A stretch of DNA of 64,000 bases from Doryteuthis pealeii (GCA_023376005.1 CM042160.1:81596808-81660807), one strand, 5' to 3'; shown: positions 10,161-23,275, numbered from the stretch's first letter. The notes: generated from the letters alone by a model not told the origin. A program made the numbers and translations.

Positions 10161-11206
10161 ATCTCTATTAATTTCTATATTTCTATCTATCAATGAAGAT
10201 TTCTAGGAAACAGATCCTTCATTAGCATTTTAAGAATCATTGTTAAATGTTCTACTTTTGCTAAAATCCCACTATACAACAATTATTCAAAGACTTTTAA
10301 TGACACATTAATAAATATAAAAAATCCCAAAACCCTTTTAAACAATAACAATTAGTTGATTGTATTGAAATAAAACGAAATTGTCAAAGAAAATAAAAAG
10401 GGGGAATCACAAAAAAACAAATAAAATTTATATCTCATATACAAGATCTGCTGCACCCATGTAAAAATACAATCTATTGTATTTTTTATTTTTCCCCAAA
10501 AAAAGCCCTTCCTTAAAAATAAATGTACTTATCTATTTCAGTCATGGGAAAACTACAGTCTACATTAATTTCGGAATGTCCCACCTAAGACTTCAATTTT
10601 TTATAGAAAACATTGTTTTTTAAATAATACAAAACTAAAATATTTACTTACAAATTATTTGTTTAAAAATTATATAAAAAAATACAAGATTTGAAATTAA
10701 ATAAATAAAGAGTTGCCTACAAAGTCAGAAAACAGCATAGCTGACATGTCTTTCAAAAACATTATTTTTACACTCAGAGTTGCTGAGGCATAGAATAAAC
10801 TGCCTGCTGCCTAAACACTGCATCTTTCAAAACCTCCATGCTTCCTGTAATTCGACAATTACCTGATATTCCTCCTCCATGCGCATATACATGCACATAC
10901 ACACACACATACATGTATATTATTACTGTATGCTATTCATGTTCCTGACATTAGTTCATTATTATATTATCATTATATATTATATAATTATTATATATTT
11001 ATTATATAATTATAATTATCAAATTTCATGTATATGCACAGAATATTACATTTTTGATTGAATTTTGAATAAAATATTCTGTGCAGGTGGATGAAATCTG
11101 ATCAAAAGACATGTTGATAAATAATAGTAATACATTTCATCCCCCATACCAAAGTATATATATTTTTCTTCCAATCATATATATATATATATCACATGGC
11201 ATATCA
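10025..11206. other. Intergenic, AT-rich, no gene recognised
   Basis: Contains TA microsatellites (10126-10158, 11179-11193) and an AT-only stretch at 10960-11020. Nothing coding is seen. Confidence 0.45.
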
Positions 11207-11810
11207 TATGTTTGTTTTGTTTTGTTTTACGGCATATCAACCTCAGTGGGTCATTTAATGCCGATAAAGTTTTGAAATAAATCAATTCTTAATGGATAAT
11301 ACAATTTTTTTATAAATACATTTTTCTATTTAACCCATAGATGGGACCCTAACAGGTACTACCACTCCGAGTCAGAGTGGACCAGGGAGCAATGGTGATG
11401 AAGGGGTGCTCCACATTCCCCAAACCTCCAAAACTGGAACCTCACCATCAGATAGAGTTTAACGTCATTCCCAGGACATGTAGACCCACAGCCACCGCCT
11501 TCTAGCAGACATATGATAAAAAGGGGTTGGGGCTTGCCATAAAGGCAATAGGGTTGGGAAAATCATATGGGTGCTAGGGCTTGATGTGAACAGCCGATTG
11601 ATCGGAGGGGGCCTCTCCGACCGCCCGTCTAGCCCAAGATAGGGCCAAAGTGGAGCATTGCAAGTCATGAACTGCTCATCCACCTGGGCTCTATCCTTAA
11701 GCATCACAGGTCGCCACCCACGGCCAACAGGTGGCCCCATTGGGGGAGTCTTACCCCTCTGCAGAGGTGCAGTCAGTGCATTCTAACGCCCCACCGACAG
11801 GGCGGCATAT
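11207..11810 (-). repeat. R1 repeat, full-length copy
   Basis: About 590 bp. Read on the minus strand it starts gccgccctgtcggtggggcg and ends with ggttgatatgccgtaaaac and an AAAC-rich tail. It is nearly identical to 45681-46210 and 61078-61668, so it is young. The open frames in it are conserved between copies only because the copies are similar. No pol III box or protein domain is clear, so its class (long SINE or other) is open. Confidence 0.85.
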
Positions 11811-12303
11811 CATATGATAATAACAATATATATTATAATGTATATAATAATAATAATAATAATAAACATACACACATTTACAATTATAACAAATCTTACT
11901 ATCACCCACCCTCTCTAACACCTACAACCAAAATTTACACAAATATTCCAAGCAACAAACAGAATGTGAATTGTAAATTCATCTTCCCCAATACTCTTTC
12001 CCCATATATAACATTTTTTTTTTTTAAATAAACATACACATACACTCATAACCAATCCTTATGCCATCCACCATCCACACATGAATCACAACATCTACAA
12101 ACCCAGCAAATATAACCCAAACACCTAACACCTGTGGCACTACTATCAGAATCCACTTTGATACACTCCATATTTGAGAGAAAAGGAAAATCCACCTCCA
12201 ACCTCTTCTGACACCATCAACTGACTACCCCTCCACTTATTCACAACCTCCTAATTCACCAGTATGAAAATGTTCATCATTGAAGCAAGAACTCTATCCT
12301 AAA
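11811..12303 (+). repeat. Penelope-like 3' untranslated region, A/C-rich
   Basis: A/C-rich strand asymmetry like 9316-9984, ending in a hammerhead ribozyme. No coding remains. From about 12158 the sequence is duplicated after the assembly gap at 20595. Confidence 0.45.
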
Positions 12304-12346
12304 GTCCTGAAGAAGGTCTAACAGACTGAAACGTTACAATGTCGAC
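12304..12346 (+). ncRNA. Hammerhead ribozyme, minimal type I
   Basis: Stem I GUC (12304-12306) pairs with GAC (12344-12346). The core CUGAAGA is at 12307-12313. Stem II is GGUCU/AGACU with an AAC loop (one G-U pair), followed by GAA and stem III ACGU/AUGU with loop UACA. The cleavage triplet is GUC, cleaving after C12343. The sister copy at 20748 has a fully paired stem II. Downstream caataaac resembles the AATAAA that follows the other ribozymes here. Confidence 0.75.
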
Positions 12347-12418
12347 ATCACTACCTACAATAAACATCCATTTTCTACAACATACCGTGTTTGTCTACCT
12401 TTCTTCACACATATATAT

Positions 12419-12455
<37 letters not shown>

Positions 12456-12460
12456 ATATA

Positions 12461-13363
12461 CAGGGTGTTTCGGGAGAAATTTGACAGTTTCATAAGGAAA
12501 AAGAAAAAGTGTTTATTAACTAAAAAATTTAATGAATTGTAAAGAAATTCAATAGGCACGGAAATTACACTACTGTCAACAAGTTTCATTGAAAATAACC
12601 GCCATTAGCATCGATCACAGCCTCAATCATGCTCCAGAACCTGGAGGAAGTTGATATTACAGTTTCCCTGGGAAGGGTCTCAAAAATTACCTTAATTTTG
12701 TCAATTAACTGGGTTTTTGTAGAACTGGCACAGTGATTGGTGTCTTTCTCAACAGTTGCACATACTTAATAATTCATGGGGTTAAGATCTGGGGAGTTCG
12801 GAGGCCAAACATTGGGACTGGTGCAGTCGTAAAAATTTGCCGACAACCATTTTTGATTTTTCCCAGAGGTGTGGCAGGGGGCCGAATCCTGCTACCATAC
12901 ATATGGCCTACCATTGGCTACCCTTGTTATCCAGGGCTTGACTACAGTGTTTAGCAACTCCACGTAGACATCTGAGGGTTCTCCAACACTTTTTTTCTGC
13001 AGATTTACGAGGAATTCTGCTGTACGAAGGCAATCAGATCATCTGTAATGTTGCTTTCTTCTAGCCACAAGTCTCGTAGTCTCCATTGCAATTGACCAGT
13101 TCAGGACTGATTGTGTTTACAGTGTTCAGGGAGCATTGGGCAGCAACCATAATCTTATTTTGATGGTCGGTGCAGATCATCATGATACAAGTTATTCTCT
13201 TTTATGATTCAGATGGATTCCAGTCATGCATTCTATCTGTCATCACGTATATGAATGAAGAAGGGTCCAAGCTTTTAAATGATGCGTAGTGTGCATCAAT
13301 ACCTCCAACCTACGGAGAAAAATAACCAAATATAAATATATCAAATTTATCCTGAACATCCTG
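12461..13363 (-). pseudogene. Tc1/mariner-type DNA transposon with decayed transposase
   Basis: The 903-bp element is flanked by TA and has imperfect inverted ends (CAGGGTGTTTCGGGAGAAAT at the left, CAGGATGTTCAGGATAAATT read inward from the right). On the minus strand, fragments in different frames show the second and third catalytic Asp blocks of a mariner DDE/D transposase. The QQDSA-type block is cut by frameshifts in this copy, and WPPNSPDLNPMNY is followed by a stop. The transposase C-terminus ends RFWSMIEAVIDANGGYF. At 903 bp it is shorter than autonomous mariners (about 1.3 kb), so it is internally deleted and inactive. Confidence 0.8.
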
Positions 13364-13365
13364 TA

Positions 13366-13523
13366 TATATATATTATGTATATTATATAATATATATATA
13401 TATTATATATATCTATATATATATTATATATACCTATATATATATTATATAATATCTATATATATATTATATAATACCTATATATTATTATATAATATCT
13501 ATATATCTATCTATCTCTATATA

Positions 13524-13554
<31 letters not shown>

Positions 13555-13580
13555 ATATATACATATATACAAAATATATT
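13366..13580. repeat. AT-rich simple repeat with (TG)n
   Basis: TA, TATTATA and CTATCTAT repeats with a short TG run. The centre of the inverted noisy segment lies at its right end. Confidence 0.8.
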
Positions 13581-16500
13581 AATAGGATAGATAGATATTA
13601 TAGATTATATTATATATATATTATTTAGGTATTAATAATGATACTATATAGAATATTATATAATATATTATATACGGTATTATATAATATAATATAGATT
13701 ATTATATTAATATATAAATAGGGTATTATATAATAATACATAAATATATAATAACAGGATGTTCAGGATAAAATTTAGATTATATTTATCATTGGTTTAT
13801 TTTCTCCGACTAGGTTGGAGGTATTGAAATGCACTCAAATACTGTGTAATGATCTATTCTCAAATTTTATTATATATGACTCTTTGGACACCTTACATTT
13901 CATTCATTTACATCTGAGATAGGCATATTTAAAATGCGACATAGTCTGAGGAATCATTGGATGCCAATCTGTGACGTAATTCAATAAAATAAGAAGTGTT
14001 AGGGAATTTATACGTTGAGCTTGTATCATGATTGGTCAGTAGTTGACATTATAGTTCCCGGATCAATACGAACAAGATAAAACGAATCAATAATCTCATC
14101 GATTTATTTGAATTTGAAGATTCACATTAGTGTCATTATTGAAAATACCACATGATAGATGGTCATCTTCCTTATCTCTGAAAGTATATACACTTATAGA
14201 TTCAAACACAAGTACTCAGGATAGACATAATGGCATTATATAGATCACATGCTTGCGAATTTTGAGAAGAGACTAACTAGAGACTCTCGACGTTGTGAGC
14301 CCTAGTACAGTAGAAGAAGTACAAACCCTCTTCCATATGAGCAGAGGTCACCATGATGATCGTGTGATTGCGGCTTGTGCGCGGAACTCGTGATGTTAAG
14401 GATGGAACCTCTGACTCGAGTCGAGAAATTTCCTTTGAATTGAGCAATATTTTCAGCCTAGAAAGTCAACTTACTTAGGCTTGAGGATAGTTTCGCGATG
14501 AACCGACTCGAGGCGCTCATTGTCCTGAATGTGCTAGTCAGCTTGGGTCTACAGTCACAACTAACTCTGTGCACTATAACATCTGTCGTCGGACAAGCCT
14601 GTTAAGAATTTGTCATTTTACCAACTGTGAGCCTAGCAATGCCAAATTAGCCCTTTATAGGAAGAGCGGTAATAGATATCCTACTCTATCCTTCCGCTCA
14701 CTGGAGGACAGATGTAAAGTATGCGCAAGGGACTGCTCCTTCCTACCATCGGTAGCGCTAACACGTTTCTTGAGCAGAGGAAGAGAAAAACATCTCGAAA
14801 TATCAAAAACCTGTGTTGAACTGCTCCTGGCTCTTAGGTCAATATTACTCTTTGTGTCGATCCTGCTCGTGTTGGAGGGGTTTTGTAAAACTGAAAGCTT
14901 GCTGACTCAATCAAAGGTCCCATCGGTTATTGGCCTGGCCGAATCGACCCAGATCTTAACCCTAGTTGATGATATACTCTCAAGTTACCAGACTATGTCG
15001 CGCTGTATAAGATTGAAGACCACTAATCTGATCCCATCGCCCTTTTACTAGCGCAGTATCATGACCAAACAAAGCCCGCGTAGTAATTGTGATCAAGATT
15101 AAGGGTAAATTTCTTGAACGATCACCTCCAGGAGAACTGTGGATGCGTATTAGTACATTATACTTTTCCTTTCTCTTACGTAGTTCTTGGGTGCTCCTAT
15201 TGGACTCGTAGGACTCGTGTATGCGTATTGTTGGTCTGGTCTAATGGTGCAGTGTTGTATTGTCAAATGAAAGCGTTTGGTTGACAATGATTATCAGTAT
15301 TGGTTTCTGTATATTTCCGTGCCCTAAGTTGAATTTTCTTCTAACACACCTGCGATTGTAATATATATTTTATAGTTTAATAAGGAGCTAGCTTTTTCTT
15401 TTTTCCTTATGAAACTGTAATAAATTTCTGCTATGAGATACACCCTGGTTAGATTTGATTATAGTTTTTTAGTGTATGTGAGTATGTTTATGTGTGTGTG
15501 TTGTGGTTGTGGTGGTGGTTGGTGTGTGTTGTGTGTATATTACTGTGAAGAAAGGCTAGACAAACACGGTATGTTATAGTGAGATAATCGTGGATGTTGT
15601 CTTATTGTAATGTGTAGTGTATGATCGACATTGTAGTAAACGTTCGTGATCTTGTTAGCCTGCAGTTCGTTCTTTCAGGACTTTTAGGATAGAGTTCTTG
15701 TCTTTCAGGATGATTTAATGTAACATTTATTCATATTGACTGCGTTGAGTAACCAGGTATGACTGTGAATATAGCTAGCGCATTAAGGGTGTGCTTTGGT
15801 TCTTTCATTAATTCTGGATTGGTATGGGGTGTCAGAAGAGTGTTGATGAGAGGAGTGGATATTCCAACTTCTCATCACAAAAGATGGAGGTATCAAAAGG
15901 GTGCGGATCTCTCGATAGTCTTTCGTTTCTTACATTAGTGTAGCGTCGTTTGCGAGGTGGTGTATATGTTTGCTGGCTGTTTGCGTAGATGTTCGTTTCG
16001 CATTATCTGCTTGTGCATGGATAGTGTGTCAAAGGTTAAATCGTTTTATGGAGTGCATGAGTGTGTTAAAATGTGTATAATGTGTTTATTTAACAATAAT
16101 ATAAAACTTTATGTGTATGTCGTGTATATTGATGTATATGGTAGAAGTATATGATAGGTATTGTTGTGAAAGTAATGAATAGTGTTAGCTCAAGTGTCAT
16201 GATATGTCTGTTGTGTTTGTCGTTGGGAAGGTGTTATTTGTGTAAGAATAATTTTGTGTTGTTGGTTATTGGGTGTTATAGGATGAGAGGTGGGTGCTGC
16301 CTATTGTAGTTGATTGAGAATAAGAATTTGCTCGTATTCGTTGTATAATTGTTATAATGTAGTTGTTATATTGGTTATATTTGATTAGTTGTACATTATT
16401 TCGTCATTTAATTTGTAGTATTACTCTGTTATCATTATTTAATATATTTTAATGTGAGTTGGTATATGTATACTCTTATCATAATGAACTATGCCGCATC

Positions 16501-19500
16501 AACAGGCACTTCCTCTGTTGTATACGCAGCGGTGCTGGACGCCTCCCTATCTATTTGTGTTTGTACTCTTGGCATGCCAATGCTGACTGTGGTGTCCATT
16601 GCAAGTAGGGAGGTAAGTTCATCCATCCGTACGATATCTATGGGTGTGCCCGGCTCGAGCTAGTTTGGTTGCTGTGTAAGATATGTTGTGTGTGTGTGTT
16701 TGTGCGGATGCTCGTGTTTTGATTTGTGTGTGTCATTGTAAAGCGAGTAGTATATGTAACCAAGTGTACTGCCGTATTGCGTATTGCTAGATCTCTGGTT
16801 TATTCTATTCATTGGAAAGTAAATTGCTCATGACCTAGTTGAAAGCGCTATTTTGTACTCGGGTCAACTGACATGCTGTTGCCCTCTCAGCGTGTGTTCT
16901 CTCGAGGCACTTTGTATCTGGGCCTATACGATTACGGTTTTCAAGTTTTTCATTTCGCACCGGGTGTTGATCGGGGAAAGGATGGAGGCCTCTAGTTGAT
17001 ACAATCGGAATCTGTCTATCACACTACAAGCTCTCTTAGCACCCATTTAATGATATGTATTCTTCCGTACCTAATAATAGAACAACGTTAAATTAATGAG
17101 CTAGGCCGAGAGGTCCACCAAAACCACACCTCTTTCTTGTAATCCTTTCTATGCTTGCGTAGAAGGCGGGGTGGTTGACGGAGGTTATCATTAACATTTT
17201 ACTGTTTGTACCTCCTGGGGCGTTATATGACGTTTTTAAACTTCTACTTCTTGAATGGTGACGATCTCCTGAGATTGGTGGAATGGTTAACACCGGTTCT
17301 GCAACATAATGTGAATAGATAGTGAGGAGCGACGATGGAAACCAGTGTCTTGTTACTGTATTACACACCATTGGACTGTTACTTCTTCGGCAAGCTCATA
17401 TCTCGGTTCTTGTACCACTCTTACTGTGTAATACACTTGTCTCTTTTTACCCATGAGCTTTCGACTTGACTTTTTTTTTTACATGTATTTCGATAGTATA
17501 CGTAACATCACAACATTACCCAAGGCCTGCTCGCGCCACGAGCAGGATGCGGACACTACATAAGTCATATATTATCATTAAAGCGAGGAAGTTGTATTTC
17601 TTATACAAGAAATTTAGTAATTTCTCGTTACTCTTCATTCCTATGAGATGGATATTACTCATGAACCTAATTTGGTGTTACAGAAGAAACCTCTCATAGT
17701 TTCTGGCCAATTAATATGCATACTATCCTAACCTGCATAGTGAAGGTTGAGGAATATTTGGAATTCATACCTTTTCCCAATGGTATTAGTGTTTATTTAT
17801 GCAAACAGCCTTTCGTTAGGATTTGTTTAAGTTGGATCACTCAGGAAGTTCCAAAGGATAACCTCACGCTCTGATTTAAACGAAATCCATCAGCCACAAG
17901 TATAAATCATAGTACTTTTAGTTGTGTTTGAGTTATGCCATTATTGGAGTTGGTGGTTGGTTGGTGTTTCTTTACGCATGTCGCCGTTGGGTATTTTTTT
18001 TATAGCTCGAAAGTATATGTTTTGTATGATGTGTAAAGTACAATATCTGATATAATAGTATTCAATATATTCTATTTTTTCAAAATGGCTTCATGGGGAA
18101 ATTTGAAATGTTTTTTTCATGTACTTTTAATATTATAATCAACATACGTCATACTTTTTTTTTTTTGCTCAAGATAACTCTTTCATTCTTTACCTGTGAC
18201 AAGATAATATTTAATTGTTTAAGTATGCAACAAATACATCCTTCTACTCACACACAACACACAAAAGTCCACTAACTACTCCATGCATGATACATATATT
18301 AATTATATAAATACATTGAAATTTAGATATTAATTATTAATGCTTCTATATTTTATATAATAAAATATATATATAGTTAATCCTAAATAATAATTAGTTA
18401 AATTAAATAAAAAGTGATAATGTAGATATTTAGAAGATAAAATAATAGATAATGACTAATTGCAGTACCAAAGGAACACTGGCGATATCACAATAGCCTA
18501 CTTTCCGAGTACAGTTGGCTCATAGATTGTATTGATGTGTAGTGTAATGAATCTGCCAACGTATGAAATCAGTGCGGCTAGGATTGGTGATATGAATATT
18601 CAAGGTACAATTGAAAACATACGCAAGAATCTACAGAAGCCAGTCTGCATTGATGATTATGAAAAAAAAAAAAGGTCGTCTTTGAATGCAGTTGTGATTA
18701 AAGTTACCATTCGGAGAGACATGCTCAAGAATCAGTATATATGATATTTCTCAATTGTACCACTCTCAAGCAAATTTTGTATTTGTTAATAATTATATGT
18801 GTATTATACGACAGACTATTTGTCGAATGCTAATGCTATGGCTCTCTCTCTCGTTACTTTGTTATGCAATAAAAACATTCTTTTCATTTTTATGTTTCTT
18901 ATATTTACACAATATCATTGACTCATAACAGGTTCAGTTTGTGGATCATGGGTATAATTTTTAAAAATAGGCATGAAGGTGTTTGTTAACTGAGTTCCAC
19001 TCCACTAGATCTCTTTCATTATATTATAAACTTCATGCTCAATATATCTAGTATTAGAACATCATACCCAGAGTAGCACTATATCGTTATTAATCAAGTT
19101 AGAATTGTGATGATAATTATAGTCATAAGCTATAGAGTGAGGAATACCACTCTCCGCAGCACGATTATGTAAGGTATCACTCATGGTGAGTTGTAGTTGG
19201 TACCACAAATGCATAGGAAATAGATAAACTGATCACATATTGTTTATACATATAATATTTAGTATATCAGGAAAACGCGTACGCACCTAGTGTTTAATAG
19301 TCGCTCGTGTCTACTGGAAAGAAAGATAAATATTATATACCACTAGTGTGATGAGATTGCGATTTTTGCGGTTATCTTTTAACATCTGGAGTGGTGAAAA
19401 GCCCGAGTTCAATGTCCAACGTATTTATTCTCTGATATCTGAGTGGACAGATATATAAAAAAAGATATATATTTTTTATTGTAAGAATTATCCTCGTTAT

Positions 19501-20494
19501 ATTCAATGTTTGGACTTTTCAGTTTGACAGCTAATGTGTGCTGTGGGTTAGTGTCAAGTACCGAACAACTAAATTGTTCCAGATTAGCTCAAGTAGGAGT
19601 TTTTGAGACGAGATTAATGTTTGAAGGCATGAGTGAATTTTATTAAATTTTTTATGATAATTAAAATGTTTCATCACTTGATATCATACAAATCTTTGTT
19701 ACTCGTATCGGTCAAAATTAAGTTGAGATATTTAGTCAATATATAATTTATATTATATATATTGAAACAATATATATCTTCACAAAATCAACCATCTCTA
19801 TTAAACAACTACTAGCTACACACGCATGGCACACAGACAGCACACATTCCTAGCCACAATAATCACTAGAACATATTCATTTGATAGAATTAAAGTAAAA
19901 TTATAGAAATTTATAAATTAGAAGTATATATAATATATTAGATATATTAATATATAATATATTTATATATATTTATATTAATATATTAATATTATAAGTT
20001 GTTAGTCCGAGGTGGGCACACGGGACTTTCCCGTACAGGGGAAATAGACGTTTACTGAGATATATTGCGATATACATTTGAAGATGAAGAGAGTTTGAAC
20101 TTGTTACAGAAAAGGATTATGTTATTTGTTCTATTTTTCTCAATTTTTTTAGTGTCAGCTTACATAATTGCGATTCCTCGCACGTGATTTTCTCAGAATT
20201 AACTGTCTGTGTGTTGTTACTTCTAGTGTGCAATTATCTGACAAAGATATCGAAAGAGTATGTGCTCTAAGTGGTCACGACGAATATTCCATTGTAACTA
20301 TGAATTGTAAGATTCGCTGGATCGGTGCCTCATGATCTGTCATGAACGTAACTACTTTTGGAAACTGTGTTTCTGGTAATTTTAATATGGATTTGATGTA
20401 AACTCATCATGATCCTAGTCCGTGAAACTGACAGTTTGTACAGACGACTTGAACAAGGTCTTATTTTCGTAATTGTGTTCCTTGTTGCGATTTA
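13581..20494 (-). other. Probable uncorrected fold-back read sequence (assembly artefact)
   Basis: This stretch aligns by eye, in order, as a very noisy reverse complement of about 13.58 down to 9.85 kb. Anchors: 13752-13830 to the mariner right end at 13363; 14000-14024 to 13195-13170; 15122-15150 to about 12650; 15385-15440 to the mariner left end; 15545-15700 to 12415-12290; 16200-16310 to 11955-11885; 18300-18470 to about 11045-10945; 20110-20200 to 10075-9990. It is stretched about 1.8-fold by scattered insertions and carries random-looking GC-richer words unlike its surroundings. It ends at the N gap. No gene should be called here, including the 160-codon open frame at 14569-15051. Confidence 0.85.
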
Positions 20495-20594
20495 NNNNNN
20501 NNNNNNNNNNNNNNNNNNNNNNNNNNNNNNNNNNNNNNNNNNNNNNNNNNNNNNNNNNNNNNNNNNNNNNNNNNNNNNNNNNNNNNNNNNNNNN
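20495..20594. other. Assembly gap, exactly 100 N
   Basis: One hundred N. A round number is the usual placeholder for a gap of unknown size between contigs. Confidence 0.99.
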
Positions 20595-20747
20595 CCACTT
20601 TGGATAACACTCCATATTTGAGAGAAAAGGAAAATCCACCTCCAACCTCTTCTGACACCATCAACCGACTACCCCTCCACTTATTCACAACCTCCTGGTT
20701 CACCAGTATGAAAATGTTCATCATTGAAGCAAGAACTCTATCCTAAA

Positions 20748-20790
20748 GTCCTGAAGAAGGTCTAACAGACCGAAACGTTACAATGTCGAC
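20748..20790 (+). ncRNA. Hammerhead ribozyme, minimal type I (copy of 12304)
   Basis: The layout is as at 12304-12346, but stem II is fully Watson-Crick (GGUCU/AGACC, loop AAC). Core CUGAAGA is at 20751-20757, GAAA at 20772-20775, and the GUC cleavage site follows stem III, cleaving after C20787. It may be the same genomic locus as 12304 (see the duplicated segment). Confidence 0.75.
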
Positions 20791-20852
20791 ATCACTACCT
20801 ACAATAAACATCCATTTTCTACAACATACCGTGTTTGTCTACCTTTCTTCAC

Positions 20853-20909
<57 letters not shown>

Positions 20910-20914
20910 ATATA

Positions 20915-21817
20915 CAGGGTGTTTCGGGAGAAATTTGACAGTTTCATAAGGAAAAAGAAAAAGTGTTTATTAACTAAAAAATTTAATGAATTGTAAAGAA
21001 ATTCAATAGGCACGGAAATTACACTACTGTCAACAAGTTTCATTGAAAATAACCGCCATTAGCATCGATCACAGCCTCAATCATGCTCCAGAACCTGGAG
21101 GAAGTTGATATTACAGTTTCCCTGGGAAGTGTCTCAAAAATTACCTTAATTTTGTCAATTAACTGGGCTTTTGTAGTACTGGCATGGCGATTAGTGTCTT
21201 TCTCAACAGTGCCACATACTTAATAATTCATGGGGTTAAGATCTGGGGAGTTCGGAGGCCAAACATTGGGACTGGTGCAGTCGTAAAAATTTGCCGACAA
21301 CCATTTTTGATTTTTCCCAGAGGTGTGGCGGGGTGGCTGAATCCTGCTGCCATACATATGGCCTACTATTGGCTACCCTTGTTATCTAAGGCTTGACTAC
21401 AGTGTTTAGCAACTCCACATAGACATCTGAGGGTTCTCCAACACTTTTTTCTGCAGATTTACAAGGAATTCTGCTGTACGAAGGCAATCAGATCATCTGT
21501 AATGTTGCTTTCTTCTAGCCACAAGTCTCATAGTCTCCATTGCAATTATCCACTTCATGCCTGATTGTGTTTACAGTGTTCAGGGAGCATTGGGCAGCAA
21601 CCATAATCTTATTTTGATGGTCGGTGCAGATCATCATGATACAAGTTATTCTCTTTTATGATTCAGATGGATTCCAGTCATGCATTCTATCTGTCATCAC
21701 GTATATGAATGAAGAAGGGTCCAAGCTTTTAAATGATGCATAGTGTGCATCAATACCTCCAACCTACGGAGAAAAATAACCAAATATAAATATATCAAAT
21801 TTATCCTGAACATCCTG
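20915..21817 (-). pseudogene. Tc1/mariner-type transposon, second assembled copy
   Basis: 903 bp with the same ends and TA flanks as 12461-13363. On the minus strand the second-Asp block QQDSATPPHLWEKSK is cleaner here. After a frameshift the WPPNSPDLNPMNY block with the third Asp follows, then a stop. The decay pattern is shared with the first copy, so both descend from one dead insertion. Confidence 0.8.
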
Positions 21818-21866
21818 TATATATATATTATGTATATTATATAATACCTATATATATATTATAATA

Positions 21867-21901
<35 letters not shown>

Positions 21902-21953
21902 ATATAATACTATATATATATTATATATCTATATATCTATCTATCTCTATATA

Positions 21954-21986
<33 letters not shown>

Positions 21987-22007
21987 ATATATACATATAT
22001 ACAAATA

Positions 22008-22535
22008 TATATAATATGATAATTGTCTTCTTTTTTTTCTTTCTTTTTTTGACGAGGTCATAAAATTTTTCTTTTTTTGTTTTAAATCTTTGGGTTAAAT
22101 TTTTTTAATATCAAGTGGGAGGAATGAATACAAGTCTTTTTTGGGGATGGGTGGGGTTTCTGATGACAACAGTGGAAAGTGCTTAAATTTGTCGGCAGTA
22201 TACTCGCATATCATGTTACTTTCTGAGACCCACATTTTAGCCTAATATGCAAAATACAAACTTTGTGTAAATAAAATTTGCTCAAGAAAGTTGCCATGGG
22301 ATATTATGAATTGATTAAATGGTCCCAAAAGGGTTGATCTGCCATAAAACAAAACAATTAAACTAAAACAAAACAAACCTAAAAAAACCAAGTATTTTTG
22401 TAAATGTAAACGGTTTTAATGGTTATATAACTTTTTTCAAATGTGTCCACTGCTTGTAGGTTGGATAGAGTTGTCTGCTCTTGGACCAGACTTCAAATTT
22501 AATAACTAATATCATTCTAATTTTCTGGCCATCTT
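22008..22535. other. Intergenic, SINE-tail scraps
   Basis: Contains the shared SINE tail (ggttgatctgccataaaac) near 22335 and otherwise nothing recognised. Confidence 0.4.
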
Positions 22536-22539
22536 TTTA

Positions 22540-22722
22540 ATGTCAGGGTGGAACTGGTGTAGCAATCCACCAAAGGTTTCATTACGAGCGCTTTCGGCAT
22601 GTCCATCTGCCATCTTTCGAGTGAGAGCCAGGGGTCTCACATGTCTTCTATGTGACAGGACGTGTAAAAGCAAAGCTGGACTTCTGAGCCACTTGCATGC
22701 TCACAACCAAAATTTGTAGAAA
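22540..22722 (+). pseudogene. LINE ORF 3' fragment with C2H2-like zinc finger
   Basis: The frame ending TAG at 22720-22722 reads LTCLLCDRTCKSKAGLLSHL followed by HAHNQNL. The Cys-x2-Cys and His-x3-His spacing is that of a C2H2 finger. A finger of this type with KSKAGLLSH wording ends the ORF of many invertebrate LINEs. The upstream frame is broken, and a host zinc-finger exon is less likely since no splice site fits. Confidence 0.45.
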
Positions 22723-22738
22723 TGGCCTTCTTCTGTGA

Positions 22739-22928
22739 AAATATATATATATATATATATATATATAATAGTATTTGATAATTTGTTTGAAGCATTGTTA
22801 AGTATATTATTATTTATTTATATTAAGAAGGCAATTACAATGCTTATAAAAAATAAAATAAAATAAAATAAATAATGAACATTATTTTATTTTATGTTAT
22901 TTTTTTAACTGCCTTCTTAATATAAATA

Positions 22929-22980
<52 letters not shown>

Positions 22981-22995
22981 TATATATATATAGGG
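22739..22995. repeat. TA tracts around a small inverted repeat
   Basis: Two TA runs flank an imperfect palindrome whose arms are tatttatattaagaaggca and its complement (about 22810-22935). Probably a small MITE in TA-rich DNA. Confidence 0.6.
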
Positions 22996-23275
22996 AATGA
23001 CAGTTTTAAAAATATTTTTTATTCAATTATTTGGGAGAGGTTAAAGTAAATTAGGTTAAGAAAAAGTGTTAAGTAAAATAGGTTAAATAGTACCACTAGT
23101 GTTCTTTTATAAGGATGGCTTAAAGGTTGATACTACATTAAATAAAGACACCAAACCAAACAAAGCTGGTTTAATCTCTGGTGTGGATAGAGTGGAAGGT
23201 GTGGGTGATATTCAGGGGCAGATAATAAATGATAATAAATAAACTTGCAAGGAGTGATATGATAATAAAATATCA

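Larger units (their letters stand above)
20595..22007 (+). repeat. Second copy of 12158-13575 after the gap
   Basis: It starts abruptly at ccacttt and matches 12158-13575 at high identity, with scattered base changes and different microsatellite lengths. It includes the ribozyme and a mariner copy of identical 903-bp length. Most simply this is the same locus assembled twice (contig overlap or alternative haplotype) rather than a true tandem duplication. Confidence 0.85.

Noticed and set aside
11465..11740. 91-codon frame conserved with 61134-61409
   Set aside because: Both frames are inside young R1 copies; conservation is explained by recent copying and no domain is seen.
14569..15051. 160-codon open frame
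   Set aside because: It lies in the noisy inverted segment, has no domain, and its sequence is a scrambled reverse complement of the mariner region.
18532..18744. 70-codon open frame with plausible-looking protein
   Set aside because: Same noisy segment; no similarity or splice signals.
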